Part shown: positions 12,663 to 16,213 of the stretch, piece by piece
How positions within the stretch are numbered: the stretch's first letter is position 1
Layout of the letters: every line of letters starts with the position of its first letter
From: Gp6-AA40 sp964505975
GTDB taxonomy: Bacteria > Acidobacteriota > Vicinamibacteria > Vicinamibacterales > UBA2999
NCBI GenBank assembly: GCA_964505975.1
Contig: CAZDLW010000114.1
Span: forward strand, 1-16,213
Direction: 5' to 3'
DNA: 16,213 nucleotides
Program-made: the position numbers and the translations under genes
The notes under the pieces: generated by a model
The model's database searches: none
Told to the model about the DNA's origin: nothing
The model's input: only the letters and a program-made list of their open reading frames with translations

Positions 12663-15260
12663 TTACCTCGACGTCGAATCGTCGACGGTCCAGTTGAGGA
12701 CGATGACCACTCGCGACGAGGTCTCTTCTGGAACCACGCTGACCAGGAAGCGCCTGCCATCACGGCTCGGCACGAAGCTGTTGCGCACGCGTTCGATGGG
12801 GGCGTTGGTCTGAAACTGCGGGCGTGGCAGACCGGACATGAAATCCGGAGACGTCTGAACGTCGACGGCCATCAGCACGCCATCCATGCCGAGGTAGAAC
12901 AACTCGCGCCCATCGGCGCGCCACACCGGCTGCGCCCCTGGGTTCGTCGACACCAGCCATCGTTGGTCCGACGCCGGAAAAGTCTCGACAAAGACCTGCG
13001 GCGAGCCCGATTCGTTTGAGGTGTAAACCATCCAGCGTCCGTCAGGAGACAGTCTGTGCTCCGCCTCCTGGAATCTGGTCTGGCGAAATACCATCGGCTG
13101 CCGGTCCCCGAACAACGGCAGGACATACATGTCGGCGAATGTCGCAGGCGAGAAGCTGAGATAGGTGACGAATCGTCCGTCGGCAGACCAGCCAAACGGC
13201 ACCGCACCGCTCGTGACCAGCACTTCTTCGCTGCCAGCGCCGGTTGCCGGCTTCCGCACCAGCGCGCCCACACCGCCTCCCCGCATGAAGAGAATATCGC
13301 GTCCATCCGGCGACCAGACAGGGTAGTTCTCCGGTATCGGATCACTGGTGAGCCGCGTTTCCGAACCGCGTTGGAGATCCAGCAGCCAGATGTCCCCAGC
13401 CCGCCCGACCGCCACCCTCGTCTCATCCGGCGACAGCGCCGGCGCGTCGTATTCACCAGGATTACCAACAACGCCCAGCCGGCGCCCGGCGCGATCGAAC
13501 CACGTGAGCTGGCGGCGGGTGCGGGAGGTGATGCGGTATGCGAGCGTTCCTGTGTCGGAGATGGCCACGCTCTCGACGTCGTCGGCCACAGGAACGGGTC
13601 TTCCCTCGAGCTCCACACGCTCCAGGTCCAGGTACTGTGCCCGGAGCAGTCCGCCATCGCGAAACAACACCAGCCCCGAATCACTGATCGCTTCCGGCGC
13701 CACAGGCAACGGCACTCGGATTCGCGCCATGGAATCCACCGACCCGACGTAAGTGCCCGAGTTCGGCCCTGCCGCTCCCGCCCAATAGGTGAACCGCCGG
13801 CCGTCGGGGAGAAAGCGCGGGGTGTAATGCCCGAATTCTTCCCAACTCGGATCGAGCGTCGTGACCGGCCGGGGTTCGCCGCCGTCCGCCGGAACACGGT
13901 GCAGGGGGCCGAATGCCTGCGCATACACGATGTCGCCGTCACGGCTCCATGCACCGGCTGCGCCGCTGGCGGGTGCCACCACATCGCACACGGTCAGAAT
14001 CGGTCCGCCGCCCACGGGCATGCGCTTCAGCTTGCCGCCGGCGAAAAACGCCAGCGACAGGCCGTCGGGCGCCCAGAACGGCGCGTACGCGCTTTCCGTT
14101 CCCCGGAGCATCGATGGTTCGAGCGCATCGAAACGTCGAACCCACAGGACGTCCTCACCCGTGGGCCCCGGCGCCACGTACGCGAGCTGCTCGCCGTCCG
14201 GCGACAGCGCGAGCTCGTTGTTTCCGAGGTTGCGGCTTTGTGGCAGGGCCATCTCGAAGCGCACGGACGGCTGCGGGACGGCCGTCGAGCGGATGTAGCC
14301 CACGCTCGTGATCGCCGCCAACCCCACGCCGGCCAGCAACCCCGCGAATGCGTCCCGGAGTCGTCGGGGCGATCGCGCCCACGAATCAGCGGCAGACGGA
14401 GATGCGAATGCCTCCTCGAGCTCGAGTCGGGCATCGGCGATGTCGGCGAGCCGGCGCTTGCGATCCTTGTGCAGGGAACGGCGAAGCAGTCGTTGAACGG
14501 CGGCAGGCGTCTCCGCAGGCAGCGTGCTCCACTCCGGCTCTCGCGTGATGATGGCGGACAACGTCGTGGCCAGACTGCCACCCGGGAACGCGCGCCGGCC
14601 CGTCACCATCTCGTACAGCACACACCCGAACGCCCAGATATCGGTCCGCCGGTCGACGCTCTCACCCCGGGCCTGTTCCGGACTCATGTAGGCGGCGGTG
14701 CCGACGATGAGCCCGCCCTGTGTGATCGCTGACGCGGTGAGGGTGGGCGACATCGACACGTTCGACGCAGCGGGTCCCGCAGGCGCGTTCGTCTTGGCGA
14801 GACCGAAGTCGAGCACCTTCACGGTGCCGTCCGGACGTACCTTGATATTCCCGGGCTTCAGGTCACGGTGGATGATGCCCTGTTCATGCGACGCTTCGAG
14901 GGCGTCGGCGACCTGGGTCGCGATCGATACCGCCTCCTGCATCGGAACGCGTCCGCGCGCCAGGCGATCCGCCAGCGTGGGCCCGTCCACGAGCTCCATG
15001 ACGATGGCGGTCTGGCCGCCGGCGCGTTCAACACCGTAGATGGCAGCAATGTTCGGATGATTCAGAGCGGCGAGCGTCCTCGCCTCCCGCTCGAACCGCG
15101 CGAGCCGATCGGGATCATTGGCGAGCGATCCCGGCAGCACCTTGACCGCGACTTGTCGCCGCAGGTTGGTGTCTGTGGCCCGATAGACCTCGCCCATACC
15201 ACCGGCGCCAATCTGCGCGATCACTTCGTAGGAGCCGAGGCGGGTACCGGGGGCGATCAT
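12663..15260 (-). CDS. Membrane Ser/Thr protein kinase with C-terminal PD40 beta-propeller
   Basis: The protein is 865 aa. The cytosolic kinase domain (10-285) has every key element: glycine loop GAGGMGEVY (19-26), Lys40 in VAVKVL, Glu59 in the C-helix, HRDLKPGN (131-138), DFG (151-153), and GTAAYMSPEQ (187-196) closing the activation loop, which is rich in Ser/Thr for autophosphorylation. One TM helix lies at about 304-323. Residues 330-865 are PD40/TolB-like blades (LALSPDGEQLAYVA, FLPDGRRFTYWAG, WRADGRELFYLGMDG), predicted extracytoplasmic. This is the PknB-like type expanded in Acidobacteria; substrates are unknown. The last third aligns with the propeller of the regulator at 1048-3198, including a shared tail (DGRRFLV, then VIVLNWT). 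The ATG at 15260 has no strong Shine-Dalgarno. No phosphatase or substrate gene lies beside it. Confidence 0.93.
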   Translation of the reverse strand: MIAPGTRLGSYEVIAQIGAGGMGEVYRATDTNLRRQVAVKVLPGSLANDPDRLARFEREARTLAALNHPNIAAIYGVERAGGQTAIVMELVDGPTLADRLARGRVPMQEAVSIATQVADALEASHEQGIIHRDLKPGNIKVRPDGTVKVLDFGLAKTNAPAGPAASNVSMSPTLTASAITQGGLIVGTAAYMSPEQARGESVDRRTDIWAFGCVLYEMVTGRRAFPGGSLATTLSAIITREPEWSTLPAETPAAVQRLLRRSLHKDRKRRLADIADARLELEEAFASPSAADSWARSPRRLRDAFAGLLAGVGLAAITSVGYIRSTAVPQPSVRFEMALPQSRNLGNNELALSPDGEQLAYVAPGPTGEDVLWVRRFDALEPSMLRGTESAYAPFWAPDGLSLAFFAGGKLKRMPVGGGPILTVCDVVAPASGAAGAWSRDGDIVYAQAFGPLHRVPADGGEPRPVTTLDPSWEEFGHYTPRFLPDGRRFTYWAGAAGPNSGTYVGSVDSMARIRVPLPVAPEAISDSGLVLFRDGGLLRAQYLDLERVELEGRPVPVADDVESVAISDTGTLAYRITSRTRRQLTWFDRAGRRLGVVGNPGEYDAPALSPDETRVAVGRAGDIWLLDLQRGSETRLTSDPIPENYPVWSPDGRDILFMRGGGVGALVRKPATGAGSEEVLVTSGAVPFGWSADGRFVTYLSFSPATFADMYVLPLFGDRQPMVFRQTRFQEAEHRLSPDGRWMVYTSNESGSPQVFVETFPASDQRWLVSTNPGAQPVWRADGRELFYLGMDGVLMAVDVQTSPDFMSGLPRPQFQTNAPIERVRNSFVPSRDGRRFLVSVVPEETSSRVVIVLNWTVDDSTSR

Positions 15261-15278
15261 TCAACGGAACCGGTGAAG

Positions 15279-15284
15279 ATTCTA
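15279..15284 (-). promoter_or_regulatory. -10 box TAGAAT for the kinase gene
   Basis: On the minus strand TAGAAT followed by CTTCACCGG lies 18 bases before the kinase ATG. It resembles the TATAAT-CNCCG pattern ahead of other genes here. No clear -35 is seen. Confidence 0.4.
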
Positions 15285-15350
15285 CAGGCAAAATTCAGCC
15301 GACGCGCTCTCCGCCGACCGCCCGTGCACGGAGGCCGCGGTTGAGGTTGA

Positions 15351-16213
15351 CGCCGTTGGGGCGCGCACCTGGTGGAGCTGCTGCTCGAGAAGGAACAGGT
15401 GTGCGAGGTGCTGGGCGATCGCCGCTAGCAGCAGGAGACGCTCGATCGCCTGCTCGCGATCCTGGAGCCGATGGGCGACCGTCCGGAACTCACCGTCGCC
15501 TACACGCGCCAGGCGGAACTGCTCGCGGCGGCGGGCCAGTTCGACGAGGGGGAACGCCGGCTGGATCAGGCGCTCGCGCTCAGCCGCCGCCTCGACGACC
15601 GCGGGCGAGCGCGACACGCTCCGCAGCAAGAGCTTTCTGTTCTGGCTGCAGCGGCGGGGTGAGGAGGCGCTCGAGGCGGTGGATCGCGCCCTGGCCCTGG
15701 ATCGCGACTCGGGCGATCCCGATCGGATTGCCGGCGATCTCACGAACCGCGGCGCCATCCTCCGCAGCCTCGGCCGCTTCGACGAGGCCATCGCCTCGCT
15801 GGAGGAGGCCGTCCGCGTGACGGCGCCCGAGGCCGGCCCGGGGGACCTGAGCCGCCACGTCGAAGCGCTCTACGTCCTGCACACAATCTATCGGGACCAG
15901 GGCGACCTTCACGGCGCGGAGCCCGTACCTGGCGCGAGCGCTTGAGATCGCCGGTGAAGACCGCTTCCGCCTCCAGGTGCCCTTCCCGATGTCGGCGATG
16001 GCCAACCTGCTCCTCGAGCGCGGCGAGATCGATCGTGCCGTGGATCTGTTCCGCCGCGCCATCGAGCTGAGCCGCCAGGCGCGGTATGCGTTCGGCCTCG
16101 CGCACAACCTCCGCGGCCTCGGCGAGGTTCTGCTGGGGCTGGGCCGCGGCGACGAGGCGCTCCCGTACCTCCGCGAGGCCGCCGACCTCGCGAGGCGGCT
16201 CGTGGACCGCGAG
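15351..16213 (+). pseudogene. TPR-repeat protein, broken, C-terminus beyond the window
   Basis: Plus-strand TPR sequence is spread over three frames. The first reads AHLVELLLEKEQVCEVLGDR, hits TAG at 15426-15428, then continues with TLDRLLAILEPMGDRPE and QAELLAAAGQFDEGERRLDQ. A shift near 15600 leads to ERDTLRSKSFLFWLQRRGEE and AILRSLGRFDEAIASLEEAV. A second shift near 15915 leads to PYLARALEIAGEDRFRLQ, MANLLLERGEIDRAVDLF and LGEVLLGLGRGDEALPYLRE, open to the right edge. No start codon with a ribosome site exists; a TGA at 15348-15350 closes the first frame upstream. These repeats resemble the C-terminal TPR part of large bacterial regulators or kinases, so the relic may be the tail of a longer gene whose front was lost next to the kinase promoter. 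Confidence 0.65.

Noticed and set aside
13056..14732. A 558-residue plus-strand open frame
   Set aside because: It is antisense to the kinase propeller and kinase domain, which carry unmistakable motifs; its composition is Arg/His/Pro-rich shadow sequence.

Overview
The window is GC-rich bacterial DNA. Its families are membrane-anchored regulators carrying PD40/TolB-type beta-propellers, a Ser/Thr kinase with the same propeller, an HTH-TolB-TPR protein and a DUF4172-Fic protein. Together they suggest an Acidobacteriota genome of the Vicinamibacteria type. This is inference from family composition; there is no rRNA or other taxonomic marker in the window, and no tRNA was seen.

Layout. A secreted ankyrin-repeat protein (minus strand, running off the left edge) diverges from a 716-aa membrane regulator with an N-terminal winged-helix-like domain and a C-terminal propeller. 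A Fic (AMPylation) gene follows, complete except for one missing base near its 5' end. From 4354 to about 5880 lies a gene graveyard. It holds a collapsed MNT-HEPN toxin-antitoxin pair, a DUF559-type endonuclease relic whose central 68 bp is inverted in place, an unrecognised ORF, an IS91-type transposase scrap and the tail of a VapC/PIN toxin. A lipoprotein (minus) then diverges from a 584-aa HTH-TM-TolB-TPR regulator.

The second half has an SGNH-hydrolase-like pseudogene, an intact SRPBCC/AHSA1 protein, a 477-aa five-S1-domain RNA-binding protein, a cytochrome c-type pseudogene convergent with it, an 865-aa Ser/Thr kinase with a PD40 propeller, and a broken TPR gene running off the right edge.

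Intact genes are mostly regulatory or sensory, and most sit alone behind their own -10-like box rather than in operons. A dispersed repeat (two long copies and one partial) lies at the broken ends of three relics. A second, hairpin-forming repeat precedes the S1 gene. The most notable observation is the 68-bp in-place inversion at 4837-4904: flipping it back restores a continuous DUF559 reading frame. Several single-base frameshifts could be real decay or assembly errors; the sequence alone cannot tell.
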